From contig JAVKDO010000157.1 in NCBI GenBank assembly GCA_040222235.1, positions 1-64,000 on the forward strand: a stretch of 64,000 nucleotides of DNA, written 5' to 3'. A program made the position numbers and the translations under genes. The notes under the pieces are model-generated. The model did not search any database. It worked only from the letters and a program-made list of their open reading frames with translations, and was not told where the DNA came from. Shown in pieces: positions 9,377 to 18,565 of this stretch. This DNA comes from UBA6059 sp040222235. GTDB taxonomy: Bacteria > Bacteroidota > Bacteroidia > Cytophagales > Cyclobacteriaceae. Numbering within the stretch: the first letter of the stretch is position 1; each line of letters opens with the position of its first letter.

Positions 9377-9398
9377 TAATAGCTTGTTCGTTGTTACT

Positions 9399-9884
9399 CT
9401 AGATGCCTAACTTAAAAATCCAGCTTCCGCCGAATCCAAGTGTTCTTCCACTTCCTGGATCTTCGACTTCAAAAGAAAGCGTGATGTCAGTATCGGTAAC
9501 ATTTACAGTCATAGTTACTCCATCATTACGTACTAGCTGCGTAATACTCCCGTCCACAAAAGCCCAAGTACCTGAGCTTGGCCATACAATTGGCGAAGCA
9601 GAGTTGGAGGTAGTGAATCCGCCACCATTTTCATCACCTGAAAATACCAGGGTGAAATTGGTCCATTCTGGATCCGGAATACTGCCGTCGACCGTCACAG
9701 GATCGGCTCCAGTGAGTGTCCATGTTGCTCCATCAGCTACAAGTTTTGCAGCTTGCTCTTGTGCCGGTGTGAGCTCTGTACCTGGATCTGGATCTGGATC
9801 ACCTCCATCATCGCTGCTACAGCTCGCAAAAACCATCAATGACAGCACTGCCATAATGGACATAAGGTTAAAAATCTTTTTCAT
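9399..9884 (-). CDS. Small surface or periplasmic lipoprotein, unknown function
   Basis: The 161-residue protein has a lipoprotein signal peptide with lipobox FASC (cysteine near residue 22), followed by an acidic linker SSDDGGDPDPDPG. The C-terminal part looks like a beta-barrel or lipocalin-like fold (WTLTGADPVTVDG, WTNFTLVFSGDENGGGF, RTLGFGGSWIFKLGI). The Asp-rich stretch after the cysteine resembles the Bacteroidetes lipoprotein export signal for surface exposure. Function unknown. A plus-strand frame covers the same bases but lacks protein-like features. Confidence 0.75.
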   Translation of the reverse strand: MKKIFNLMSIMAVLSLMVFASCSSDDGGDPDPDPGTELTPAQEQAAKLVADGATWTLTGADPVTVDGSIPDPEWTNFTLVFSGDENGGGFTTSNSASPIVWPSSGTWAFVDGSITQLVRNDGVTMTVNVTDTDITLSFEVEDPGSGRTLGFGGSWIFKLGI

Positions 9885-9996
9885 GTTGTTAGTGTTTGTT
9901 GTGTAAGATTAAAATATGTAATCAGTTCTATCAAAAATATCATTTTTTGGCTATTGTACCTAATGCTGACTTTAAATTTTCATATTCTGCCTTTGG

Positions 9997-10614
9997 TTAG
10001 TTAACCTTTAGGTCTACCCGTTCGGTACAAAACGTGTATTCACGACTGATATTGGATGCTACGACCAAGGTTCTCCGATTGATTACTTGTTCGATAAGAG
10101 CCATGTACCATTCCACACCTTTCTCATCAAGATTGCTGGTAGGCTCATCGAGCAATGTTAGATCTGATTGCGAATAAATCGCTAGACCCAGCCTTACCCG
10201 CTGTTTCATTCCTGAGGAGTAAAAATGGATGCGCTTGCTTAATGCATGTGAAAGTTGCCATAGGTCGGCAAGCTCCTTAATGCTGTGATCTCCCTCTAGA
10301 GGCCTGAAAGCCTGATGAAATTTAATTAATTCTGCTAGGGTGAACTCCTCAATCAACTCCTGATAAGGAGCGCAGAAACTGATCTGTCTGAATATTGACT
10401 CTACTGGTATTTCTACTTTATTATCTCCTTCGTAGGTAATAGCTCCTTGCGTAATTGGAAGGATTCCTGAGATTAGCTTGAGGAGCGTAGATTTGCCACT
10501 GCCGTTTGCACCAGTGACGGCAATTGCTTTATTACTCTCAAAAGTCTGCGAGAAGTCTTTGATTATCCATTCTTTGATAAATCGCTTGCCGACATTATCA
10601 AAAGTAACTTTCAT
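9997..10614 (-). CDS. ABC transporter ATP-binding protein
   Basis: A short (205-residue) ABC ATPase with Walker A GANGSGKST at residues 35-43, signature YSSGMKQR and Walker B LTLLDEPTSNLD. No membrane permease gene is adjacent. It starts 1 base after lpxA ends, as the last gene of the lipid A operon. The position suggests an envelope-lipid role, but the cargo is unknown. The missing permease may be encoded elsewhere. Confidence 0.85.
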   Translation of the reverse strand: MKVTFDNVGKRFIKEWIIKDFSQTFESNKAIAVTGANGSGKSTLLKLISGILPITQGAITYEGDNKVEIPVESIFRQISFCAPYQELIEEFTLAELIKFHQAFRPLEGDHSIKELADLWQLSHALSKRIHFYSSGMKQRVRLGLAIYSQSDLTLLDEPTSNLDEKGVEWYMALIEQVINRRTLVVASNISREYTFCTERVDLKVN

Positions 10615-10615
10615 A

Positions 10616-11395
10616 TCATCTTAGGAAACCCCTCATAACCCCACGATCACTATTTTTAACGAAATTAATAATTTGGTCTCGTTCCTTGGAAGGGGGTAAC
10701 TCTAGAGAAATTTTGGCAAGGGCCTTAGTGTTATTGAGACCTCTCAAATAGAATTGACGGTAGACCTCCTGTATTTCATTAATCTTAGGCGGTGTAAAAC
10801 CACGCCTGCGTAGGCCAATGGAATTGATACCACAATAGCTCAAGGGATCTCTACCTGCCGTAGTATATGGAGGTACATCCTTAGTGACTAGTGAGCCTCC
10901 TGCCACCATTACATGAGCTCCTATTTTCACGAATTGGTGCACAGCCACGACACCTCCAAGGCGCGCATAATCCTCGATGGTAATATGACCCGCAAGCTGA
11001 ACAGAGTTGGCTAGTATACAATGATCACCTACCAGACAATCATGTCCGACATGTACATAGGCCATTAGTAGACAGTTAGCACCAATCACAGTATGTTGCC
11101 GATCTGTGGTGCCCTTATTGATTGTCACGTATTCACGAATCACTGTATTATCGCCTATCTCCGCTGTAGTAGGCTCCCCTTTATATTTTAAGTCTTGAGG
11201 ACTAGCGGAAATGACAGCTCCCGGATAGATAGTGACATTTTTACCAATCCGAGCCCCGTCCATGATGCTCACATTCGAGCCTATCTTAGTGCCTGACTCG
11301 ATGACCACATCAGCATGAATAACAGTGAACGCACCGATTTCTACATCATCTGCGATTTGAGCACTTGGGTGAATGGAAGCAAGTGGCTGCTTCAT
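10616..11395 (-). CDS. lpxA: Acyl-ACP--UDP-N-acetylglucosamine O-acyltransferase
   Basis: This is the first acyl transfer of lipid A synthesis. The 259-residue protein is a left-handed beta-helix of hexapeptide repeats. The catalytic pair lies in AYVHVGHDC (H115 and H118, equivalent to E. coli H122 and H125), and LAGHITIEDYARLGG and VHQFVKIGAHVMV follow. The C-terminal helical part has the family motif LRRRGFTPPKI. The start overlaps the lpxC/fabZ stop by 4 bases. Confidence 0.95.
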   Translation of the reverse strand: MKQPLASIHPSAQIADDVEIGAFTVIHADVVIESGTKIGSNVSIMDGARIGKNVTIYPGAVISASPQDLKYKGEPTTAEIGDNTVIREYVTINKGTTDRQHTVIGANCLLMAYVHVGHDCLVGDHCILANSVQLAGHITIEDYARLGGVVAVHQFVKIGAHVMVAGGSLVTKDVPPYTTAGRDPLSYCGINSIGLRRRGFTPPKINEIQEVYRQFYLRGLNNTKALAKISLELPPSKERDQIINFVKNSDRGVMRGFLR

Positions 11396-12786
11396 AGGTC
11401 TTTTCTAATGATGCTAGCGGTAATAGTTCCTTCGGATACAAGGCTAGAACCAACGTAGGCTACCCCTTTCATCTTAGCTATTCCCCTTCTGATAGGCATT
11501 AAGAGCTCACATTGAATGATCAACGTATCGCCAGGCAAGACCATTTTCCGCCACTTGAATCCTTCAACTCCCATCAGGTATGCCCAATAATTCTCTGGAT
11601 CCGGAACTGTATTAAGGACAAGAATACCACCTACTTGGGCAATTGCCTCAATCTGAAGTACGCCAGGCATTACGGGATTACCCGGAAAATGCCCTTGGAA
11701 GAACGGCTCATTATAAGTCACATTCTTTATACCTGCTACGTGCGTATCATCTAAGTGGAATACTTTGTCAATTAATAGAAATGGGTAGCGATGAGGTAGA
11801 ATGTTGGCGATTTTGTTAATATCGATGACAGCAGGCAGCTTGGGGTCATACGCTGGCACTTTGTTCTTTGTCTTTTGCTCCATCAATCGCTTGATTTTCT
11901 TCGCAAAAGCCACATTGGCGGCATGCCCCGGTCTAGCAGCTAGTATCTGGCCCTTGACGGGTCTTCCTACAAGGGCAAGGTCACCAACCACATCTAGTAA
12001 CTTATGACGGGCCGGCTCGTTCTTGAAGCGTAGCTCAACATTGTTGAGGATACCTTCCTTCTTTACTTCGACCTTCGGCTTGTTGAGCATTTTGGAGAGC
12101 TTTGTCAACTCACTCTCGCTCACTTCTCTGTCCACTATAACGATGGCATTGCTTAGGTCACCACCCTTGATAAGATTGTTATTATACAACTCCTCAAGCT
12201 CATGCAAGAAGCAAAATGTCCGACAAGAGGCAATCTCGTCTTTAAACTCGGTGATATCTGTAAGGTTGGCGTGCTGGCTGCCCAATACTGGTGAATTGTA
12301 ATCCACCATCACTGTGACCCTATAGTCGTCAAGCGGGAGTGCTGCTATTTCGACATCTCGAGCTTTGTCTTTGTAAAAGACACTTTCTGGGATCTCAAAG
12401 AAGTTGCGTTGTGCATTCTGCTCTTCAATGCCACCTTCCAAAATAGCATCAATGAACATTGCAGCGCTACCATCCATGATCGGTGGCTCTGGACCATCTA
12501 TCTGGATCAGGATGTTGTCTATCTCCAGTCCGACAAGTGCAGCTAGCGTATGCTCGACAGTGTATATACGTGCTCCATTTTGCTCTATGGTAGTGCCTCG
12601 AGAGGTGTCTACGACATTGTCCACATCAGCATCGACGATCGGCTGACCTTCCATATCCACGCGCTGGAACTTGATACCATGATTAGGTTTGGCAGGTACA
12701 AAGACCATATTGGAAACTACTCCAGTATGTAGACCAATACCCGATACCTTGATCTCTTTCGCAACTGTTTGCTGATAACTCTTCAT
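11392..12786 (-). CDS. lpxC/fabZ: Bifunctional UDP-3-O-acyl-GlcNAc deacetylase / 3-hydroxyacyl-ACP dehydratase
   Basis: A fusion typical of Bacteroidetes (464 residues). Residues 1-300 are LpxC, the zinc deacetylase that commits the cell to lipid A: ligands H79 (VEHTLAAL), H261 and D265 (HKLLDVVGD). Residues 315-464 are FabZ, the hot-dog dehydratase: H332 (PHRYPFLLID), then FFQGHFPGNPVMPGV with H366, and E380. Both active sites are complete. It lies between lpxD (1-base gap) and lpxA (4-base overlap). Confidence 0.96.
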   Translation of the reverse strand: MKSYQQTVAKEIKVSGIGLHTGVVSNMVFVPAKPNHGIKFQRVDMEGQPIVDADVDNVVDTSRGTTIEQNGARIYTVEHTLAALVGLEIDNILIQIDGPEPPIMDGSAAMFIDAILEGGIEEQNAQRNFFEIPESVFYKDKARDVEIAALPLDDYRVTVMVDYNSPVLGSQHANLTDITEFKDEIASCRTFCFLHELEELYNNNLIKGGDLSNAIVIVDREVSESELTKLSKMLNKPKVEVKKEGILNNVELRFKNEPARHKLLDVVGDLALVGRPVKGQILAARPGHAANVAFAKKIKRLMEQKTKNKVPAYDPKLPAVIDINKIANILPHRYPFLLIDKVFHLDDTHVAGIKNVTYNEPFFQGHFPGNPVMPGVLQIEAIAQVGGILVLNTVPDPENYWAYLMGVEGFKWRKMVLPGDTLIIQCELLMPIRRGIAKMKGVAYVGSSLVSEGTITASIIRKDL

Positions 12787-12787
12787 C

Positions 12788-13831
12788 CTATTCTGTAATG
12801 GAGGTCAAATTTAGAATTTTTTGTTCAAGTTCTTGAACACGCTTTAAGAGCTCAGGAAGTCTCTTATAAGCCACAATAGATCTACGAGCATCACTGATCT
12901 CTAGCGCTGGACTACCCAGGTAGGCGGCACCTTCTTTGGTGTTTTTCGGTATGCCTGACTGTGCTGCGACTATAGTCTTATCAGCAACTTTTAGATGCCC
13001 AACGATTCCTGCCTGTCCGGCTATGACTACATTTTTACCAATCTTCGAAGATCCAGAGACACCAGCTTGAGCGGCTATTACAGTGTTCTCATCGATTTCC
13101 ACATTGTGAGCGATCTGTACTAGATTATCCAGTTTTACTCCAGACTTTATTATGGTGGACTCAAATGTAGCCCTGTCTACGACTGTGTTTGCTCCGATAT
13201 CTACTCGATCGTGAATGACTACATTTCCAACCTGAGGGATGGTTTTGTAGGTACCATCTGCTTGTGGGGCAAAGCCAAACCCGTCACTGCCGATAACGGC
13301 TCCAGATTGGAAGACGCAATGCTTTCCAACTTTTACCTGATGATTGATTTTCACCCCAGCGTAGACAATGGTATTATCGCCGATTTCTACATCATCACCA
13401 ATGTAGGCTTGAGGGTAGATCTTTACATTATTGCCAATCTTAGCATTGTTGCCAATGTAAGAGAAAGCTCCTAGGTATACGTCCTTGCCAATAGTAGCGC
13501 TTTCTGATTGATAGCTTGGTGATTCGACACCCTTTTTGCTAAAACTAAAGAGCTTGTGATATTCCTCAAGAAGAGCTGTAAAACTGAGGTATGGATCATC
13601 TACTCTAATAAGTGCTGGCTTTATACTCTGCTTAGGTGTAAAGTCTTTCTTGACGATTACTGCTGAAGCATTGGTGGTATAAATGTGGGGTTCGTATTTT
13701 GTGTTAGAGAGAAATGAGATGGTGCCTGGCTGGCCCTCTTCGATATTGCTTAGAGCACTGATTTTGACTTCCCCATCACCTTCCAAACTGCCACCAAGAA
13801 TATGTGTTACCTGATTCAGGCTAAATTCCAT
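12788..13831 (-). CDS. lpxD: UDP-3-O-(3-hydroxyacyl)glucosamine N-acyltransferase
   Basis: The third enzyme of lipid A synthesis. The 347-residue protein has an N-terminal uridine-binding domain (about 1-100), a long hexapeptide-repeat beta-helix (about 105-310) and a C-terminal helix (KRLPELLKRVQELEQKI). The catalytic histidine region is VQIAHNVEIDENTVIAAQAG. It leads the lpx genes and follows the HD-domain gene after 15 bp. Confidence 0.95.
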   Translation of the reverse strand: MEFSLNQVTHILGGSLEGDGEVKISALSNIEEGQPGTISFLSNTKYEPHIYTTNASAVIVKKDFTPKQSIKPALIRVDDPYLSFTALLEEYHKLFSFSKKGVESPSYQSESATIGKDVYLGAFSYIGNNAKIGNNVKIYPQAYIGDDVEIGDNTIVYAGVKINHQVKVGKHCVFQSGAVIGSDGFGFAPQADGTYKTIPQVGNVVIHDRVDIGANTVVDRATFESTIIKSGVKLDNLVQIAHNVEIDENTVIAAQAGVSGSSKIGKNVVIAGQAGIVGHLKVADKTIVAAQSGIPKNTKEGAAYLGSPALEISDARRSIVAYKRLPELLKRVQELEQKILNLTSITE

Positions 13832-13846
13832 AGATCTTTTTTTGGA

Positions 13847-15076
13847 TCACAAAGTTATGTTTTTGGGCCAGCATAGATAGTGTTTTTTCACGATTTTGCT
13901 CATGGCTTTGATGTTGGGGAGATCGGTAGCTTGAGCCACATCTATGAGTTCTCCTTTTTTTGTCAATACCTTAATCGTTTTACCCTCTGCGATATAGGCA
14001 GAGTTACTCACATCACCCTGGCCCACAAAGTATTTTGACTCACTTTGAGAGATTCCGAATGCTTCAGAGACCTTCTCACGCAGACCGACCACTTCAGATT
14101 TTAGAATTTTCTCGTTAGAGAGTCTGATTTTAAAAAGTCTACGCTGTAGAAGCATAGAGCTCATTAGCTGCAGTACTGGATCTTCGTGATTGAGCCAATA
14201 TTTAAGAGATGCCCAGATATCCGTATCATCAAGAATGGAGAAGACATCTATGATATTAGGATCTTCGATAAAGTCCTTATGACTAATATCCTGCTCTAAG
14301 AAAAAGCTAAACTGAGGGGTGGCCTGTACGTTAGCACCTTGCTGAGTTAGCTTCCGAGCCCGCCTAATGAGCTCGATTAACATTTTCTCAGCGCCGACAG
14401 AGGTCTTGTGTAGATAGACTTGCCAGTACATCAGCCTGCGCGCACTCAGAAAATTTTCAATACTGTAGATGCCTTTTTCCTCAACCACTATCTGATCATC
14501 TACGACATCTAGCATTTTGATAATACGGTCAGCACCTATAGTGCCTTCTGATACCCCAGTAAAGAAGCTGTCTCTCATGAGGTAATCGAGACGATCTATA
14601 TCGAGCTGACTGGCTACCAGTTCATGAAAGAACTGTCGTTCATAGCCGCCATCAAATATTTTTTGCGCTAGCGTAAGCTTTCCGCCAAGTTCTTCGTTTA
14701 ACCTAGAGATGATCATGCGGGAGATTTCCTCATGACGAATTCCTTGGAGTAGGCTGAATTCCAAAGTGTGTGAAAAAGGGCCATGACCTATGTCGTGTAG
14801 GAGGATGGCCAGCTGGGCCGCCTCAAATTCCTCATCAGAAATATGATGACCCTTGGATCGCAGGTTTTCAAGGGTAATAGTCATCAAATGCATAGCGCCG
14901 ATGGCGTGATGGAACCTGGTGTGAAGCGCGCCTGGGTAGACAAAGTCTGTCAAACCTAACTGCTTGATACGTCGCAACCGCTGAAAAAATGGATGCTGAA
15001 TAACGTCAAAAATGACTCCAGAAGGTATGGTGATAAACCCATAAACTGGGTCGTTGATGATCTTATTTTTATTCAG
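13847..15076 (-). CDS. HD-domain phosphohydrolase (dGTPase-like), apparent non-ATG start
   Basis: The core has the HD signature: HTRFHHAIGAMHLM (first His), LLHDIGHGPFSHTLE (His-Asp pair) and later DIDRLDYLMRD. Relatives hydrolyse nucleotides, but this subgroup is uncharacterised. The first ATG or TTG option (TTG at 14977) would begin inside the conserved region. Reading upstream in frame gives NKNKIINDPVYGFITIPS, then VIQHPFFQRL, which belongs to the family N-terminus. The only codons near the expected start are CTG (15074-15076) and ATT (15089-15091); a TAA precedes them. I place the start at CTG, giving about 409 residues. It is divergent from porX and heads the lipid A operon. Confidence 0.8.
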   Translation of the reverse strand: MNKNKIINDPVYGFITIPSGVIFDVIQHPFFQRLRRIKQLGLTDFVYPGALHTRFHHAIGAMHLMTITLENLRSKGHHISDEEFEAAQLAILLHDIGHGPFSHTLEFSLLQGIRHEEISRMIISRLNEELGGKLTLAQKIFDGGYERQFFHELVASQLDIDRLDYLMRDSFFTGVSEGTIGADRIIKMLDVVDDQIVVEEKGIYSIENFLSARRLMYWQVYLHKTSVGAEKMLIELIRRARKLTQQGANVQATPQFSFFLEQDISHKDFIEDPNIIDVFSILDDTDIWASLKYWLNHEDPVLQLMSSMLLQRRLFKIRLSNEKILKSEVVGLREKVSEAFGISQSESKYFVGQGDVSNSAYIAEGKTIKVLTKKGELIDVAQATDLPNIKAMSKIVKKHYLCWPKNITL

Positions 15077-15113
15077 GATAAAAGGATTAATTTAAAGCTG
15101 AAATACAGAAAGA

Positions 15114-16676
15114 ATGCAAAGATACAAGATTTTGTGGGCCGATGATGAGATAGATTTACTGAAGCCACACATACTTTTTTTGAATAATAAGGGCTACAAT
15201 GTCACCCCTGTAAATAGTGGAGCTGACGCGCTTGATGAAATCGGAAAGGACAACTATGATATAGTTTTTCTTGACGAGAATATGCCGGGTATGACAGGGC
15301 TTGAAACGCTGAGTCATATCAAGACGAGCAATCCTAATGTGCCGGTGGTGATGATCACCAAGAGTGAGGAAGAGCATATTATGGAAGAGGCAATCGGCTC
15401 TAAAATTGCCGATTATCTCATCAAGCCACTCAACCCAAACCAGATACTCTTATCAGTCAAAAAACTACTTGACAACAAGCGGTTGGTGAGTGAAAAGACT
15501 AATCTGAGCTACCAGCAAGATTTCCGAAATATCAGCATGGCTTTCTATGATGATATGGACTACAATGAGTGGGTGGATGTCTATAAGAAACTGGTCTACT
15601 GGGAACTAGAGATTGAGAATACCGAGGACAAGAGCATGTCTGAGATATTAGATAACCAGAAGGAAGAAGCTAACAAGAATTTCGCCTCCTTCATCAAGTC
15701 CAATTATGAGGATTGGGTGACAGATCCCAATGTTGATCATCCGGTGTTAAGCAATCAATTAATGAAGAAAAAGGTCTTCCCACAACTTGAGGAAGGTATT
15801 CCTGTTTTTTTCATTGTCATAGATAATCTTAGATATGACCAATGGGAAATCTTGGAGCCTACGATGGCGGACATGTTCAACATGGTGGAGGATGATTTCT
15901 ACTATTCTATTCTGCCTACTACGACGGCCTATGCCCGTAATTCCATTTTCTCTGGGATGATGCCCAGCGAAATGGAAAAACGTCACCCAGACCTCTGGGT
16001 AGGTGATGATAAGGATGAAGGCAAGAACAACCATGAGGAGGAGTTTTTGAAACGTAACCTTGATAAGAATAGACTAAACATCAAGTCCAGCTATCACAAA
16101 ATCATCCATGCGAATCATGGTAAGACCCTGCTTGATAATACGGCTAACCTCATGAAGAATGATTTGAACGTCGTAGTGTTCAACTTTGTCGATATGCTGT
16201 CCCACGCACGTACGGATATGCAGATGATCAGAGAGCTGGCCCCTGATGAGGCAGCCTATCGGTCGCTTACCTTGTCTTGGTTTATGCACTCGCCGCTTCT
16301 CGACTTTATGAAGAAAATCTCCGAGAGCAATGTGAAAGTGATTGTGACCACTGATCATGGTACTATCCGAGTTAGACGTCCATTTAAGATCGTCGGGGAT
16401 CGAAACACCAATACCAACCTCAGGTATAAGCATGGAAAGAATCTCGGCTATGACGGTAAGGATGTGTTTGAAGTCCGAAGGCCCGAGACGATGCAGCTGC
16501 CAAGACAAAATGTAAGTACTTCATTTGCAATAGCACAGGAGGACTACTTCTTCGCCTATCCAAATAACTTTAACTACTACGTCAATCACTATAAGGATAC
16601 GTTCCAACATGGTGGTATCAGTATGGAGGAGATGATCTTGCCAGTGGTGACCCTGCGGCCCAAGAAGTATGACTAA
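15114..16676 (+). CDS. porX: PorX-type response regulator with PglZ alkaline-phosphatase-like domain
   Basis: The 520-residue protein joins a receiver domain (residues 1-120; acidic pair D10/D11, phospho-acceptor D54, T82, K104) to a PglZ-type alkaline phosphatase fold (about 200-510: FFIVIDNLRYDQW, TTTAYARNSIFSGM, NFVDMLSHARTD, VTTDHGTIRVRRP). PorX with the kinase PorY controls type IX secretion genes in Porphyromonas and relatives, and its PglZ domain has phosphodiesterase activity on cyclic oligonucleotides in published work. PorY is not in the window. It overlaps tsaE by 8 bases. Confidence 0.93.
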   Translation: MQRYKILWADDEIDLLKPHILFLNNKGYNVTPVNSGADALDEIGKDNYDIVFLDENMPGMTGLETLSHIKTSNPNVPVVMITKSEEEHIMEEAIGSKIADYLIKPLNPNQILLSVKKLLDNKRLVSEKTNLSYQQDFRNISMAFYDDMDYNEWVDVYKKLVYWELEIENTEDKSMSEILDNQKEEANKNFASFIKSNYEDWVTDPNVDHPVLSNQLMKKKVFPQLEEGIPVFFIVIDNLRYDQWEILEPTMADMFNMVEDDFYYSILPTTTAYARNSIFSGMMPSEMEKRHPDLWVGDDKDEGKNNHEEEFLKRNLDKNRLNIKSSYHKIIHANHGKTLLDNTANLMKNDLNVVVFNFVDMLSHARTDMQMIRELAPDEAAYRSLTLSWFMHSPLLDFMKKISESNVKVIVTTDHGTIRVRRPFKIVGDRNTNTNLRYKHGKNLGYDGKDVFEVRRPETMQLPRQNVSTSFAIAQEDYFFAYPNNFNYYVNHYKDTFQHGGISMEEMILPVVTLRPKKYD

Positions 16677-17106
16677 TGAGTTTTCATATGATGGACTAGC
16701 GCAGATCAATGAAGCAGCCAAGTACATCATTGACAATGCCGGCGGCCAGAGAATATGGCTGTTGGAAGGAGAAATGGGGGCGGGAAAAACAACCTTGGTA
16801 AAGGCTATTGGAGGCCTGCTGGGAATAATGGATGAAATATCCAGCCCCACTTACAGCCTTGTTAATGAGTATGCTGACGAAAAAGGCACGCAGTACTTCC
16901 ATTTTGATTTCTACAGAATCAATGATGAAGAAGAGGCCTATGATATCGGTACCGACGAATATTTATATTCTGGAGCACTGTGTTTTATCGAGTGGGCTGA
17001 AAAAATACCTTCTTTGATTCCTGACAAATACCTCGAAATAAATATTAATTTAGTGTCAGAAACAGGCAGGAACCTTATTCTGACACACCATGACCGAACC
17101 GTATAA
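16669..17106 (+). CDS. tsaE: tRNA N6-threonylcarbamoyladenosine biosynthesis ATPase
   Basis: A 145-residue P-loop protein needed with TsaB, TsaC and TsaD to make t6A37 in ANN-decoding tRNAs. Walker A is GEMGAGKTT (residues 34-42), and SSPTYSLVNEY and CFIEWAEK are the family motifs. The length is standard. It overlaps porX at its start and ald at its end (17 bases), so the three are probably translated from one message. Confidence 0.93.
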   Translation: MTNEFSYDGLAQINEAAKYIIDNAGGQRIWLLEGEMGAGKTTLVKAIGGLLGIMDEISSPTYSLVNEYADEKGTQYFHFDFYRINDEEEAYDIGTDEYLYSGALCFIEWAEKIPSLIPDKYLEININLVSETGRNLILTHHDRTV

Positions 17107-18316
17107 ATCAGGTCTTTCTGCTCTTGCCAAGGAGACGGCACTCTACCCTAAGGAGCAGCTCCTCAAGATCAAAGAAGGCAACAAGACCTTATTTATTGGG
17201 GTACCTAAGGAGAAATCACTTCAAGAAAATCGAGTATCACTTAATCCAGAGTCAGTTGCCGTCCTTGTGAATAACGGTCATCGGGTGATAGTGGAGAGAG
17301 GTGCTGGTGACTCGGCTAACTATTCTGATAAGGAATACAGTGAGGCTGGCGCAGAGATTGCCGATTCAGCAAAGGAAACCTTAGAAGCGGATATCATCAT
17401 GAAGGTGGAGCCGCCTACCATTCAGGAGATTAGCTTCATCAAGAGAGGGAAAACGCTCATTTCGGCATTCCAGACGGGTCGGCAAACTGCTGAGTTCATT
17501 CAGGAATTGAATACCAAGAACATCACGGCGATTGGCTATGAATTCATAGAGGACAAGGTGGGTGGATTACCACTCGTTCGGGCCATGAGCGAGATCGCGG
17601 GTAGCTCAGTGATGTTGATCGCTGCTGAATATCTCAATACCTCTAATGGTGGCAAGGGTGTCATCGTAGGAGGGATTACGGGAGTACCGCCCACTAAAGT
17701 TGTGATCCTTGGTGCAGGTACGGTTGCAGAATATGCGGCACGCGCAGCTCTAGGCTTGGGCGTAGACATTCAAATTTTTGATAATCATATCTATAAGCTC
17801 AGAAGGCTCAAGCACGCCATCGCTCAGCCAGTGTATACATCCACCATTGATCCTGGTACTCTAGCTACCGCAATCAAGAATGCTGATGTGCTCATTGGAG
17901 CAATAAGAGGTGAGAAAGGGCGGACTCAGATTGTGGTAACCGAAGAAATGATAGCGCAGATGAGCTCGGGCTCGGTGGTGATCGATGTGAGTATAGATCA
18001 AGGCGGTTGTATTGAGACAAGTGAGCTGACCAATCTTCGAAATCCGGTGTTCCGCAAGCATGATATCATTCACTATTGTGTCCCAAACATCGCCTCAAGA
18101 TTTCCTAGGACGGCTACTAATGCGCTAGGGAATATTTTCACACCAACACTCAATCAAATCGCAGAAGTAGGGGGAGTGGACGATATGATCTTCAGTCACA
18201 AATGGTTTATGAAGGGTGTCTATTGTTACAGAGGAGCATTGACCAATGTCCATCTTGCCCGCAAATACAACCTTAAGTACAAGGATCTGAACTTACTGAT
18301 GGCCGCCAGATTCTAA
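17090..18316 (+). CDS. ald: Alanine dehydrogenase
   Basis: A 408-residue NAD-dependent dehydrogenase that interconverts alanine with pyruvate and ammonia. The N-terminal catalytic half has GVPKEKSLQENRVSL. The central Rossmann part has GGITGVPPTKVVILGAGTV (GxGxxA-type nucleotide loop) and IDVSIDQGGCIETS. The roughly 33-residue N-terminal extension before the catalytic motif resembles the form seen in Bacteroidetes. It converges with the small membrane protein gene at 18317 with no gap. Confidence 0.9.
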   Translation: MTEPYKSGLSALAKETALYPKEQLLKIKEGNKTLFIGVPKEKSLQENRVSLNPESVAVLVNNGHRVIVERGAGDSANYSDKEYSEAGAEIADSAKETLEADIIMKVEPPTIQEISFIKRGKTLISAFQTGRQTAEFIQELNTKNITAIGYEFIEDKVGGLPLVRAMSEIAGSSVMLIAAEYLNTSNGGKGVIVGGITGVPPTKVVILGAGTVAEYAARAALGLGVDIQIFDNHIYKLRRLKHAIAQPVYTSTIDPGTLATAIKNADVLIGAIRGEKGRTQIVVTEEMIAQMSSGSVVIDVSIDQGGCIETSELTNLRNPVFRKHDIIHYCVPNIASRFPRTATNALGNIFTPTLNQIAEVGGVDDMIFSHKWFMKGVYCYRGALTNVHLARKYNLKYKDLNLLMAARF

Positions 18317-18565
18317 TCACCTTTTTCTGATAAGACTAGCTATGGCAATGGTCGCGATAACCATCCAAACTGCATTAATCGCAGTAGAGGGATAGGCACC
18401 ATAGTAGACGGTATTGATGATCAAAAAGATTCCTCCTGTCAAATTGAGTAGTTGATATAGCAGCGAATCTGACTTTATTTTTTGATAACTATTGAGACCA
18501 TAGGCCAGAATCACCTCGAATGAGCCTATCCAGCCTATGATGTCAATGATGAGTTGCCAGCTCAT
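18317..18565 (-). CDS. Small membrane protein, CBU_0592-like
   Basis: An 82-residue protein with three hydrophobic segments (about residues 5-25, 35-55 and 60-78) and the motif SFEVILAYGLNSYQKIKSDS. This resembles the CBU_0592-like small membrane family, whose function is not known. Its start overlaps the valS stop by 4 bases, so it is probably co-transcribed with valS. Confidence 0.75.
   Translation of the reverse strand: MSWQLIIDIIGWIGSFEVILAYGLNSYQKIKSDSLLYQLLNLTGGIFLIINTVYYGAYPSTAINAVWMVIATIAIASLIRKR

Noticed and set aside
9403..9906. Plus-strand frame antisense to the lipoprotein gene
   Set aside because: The minus-strand frame has a clear lipobox and signal peptide; the plus frame is a shadow with no domain features.
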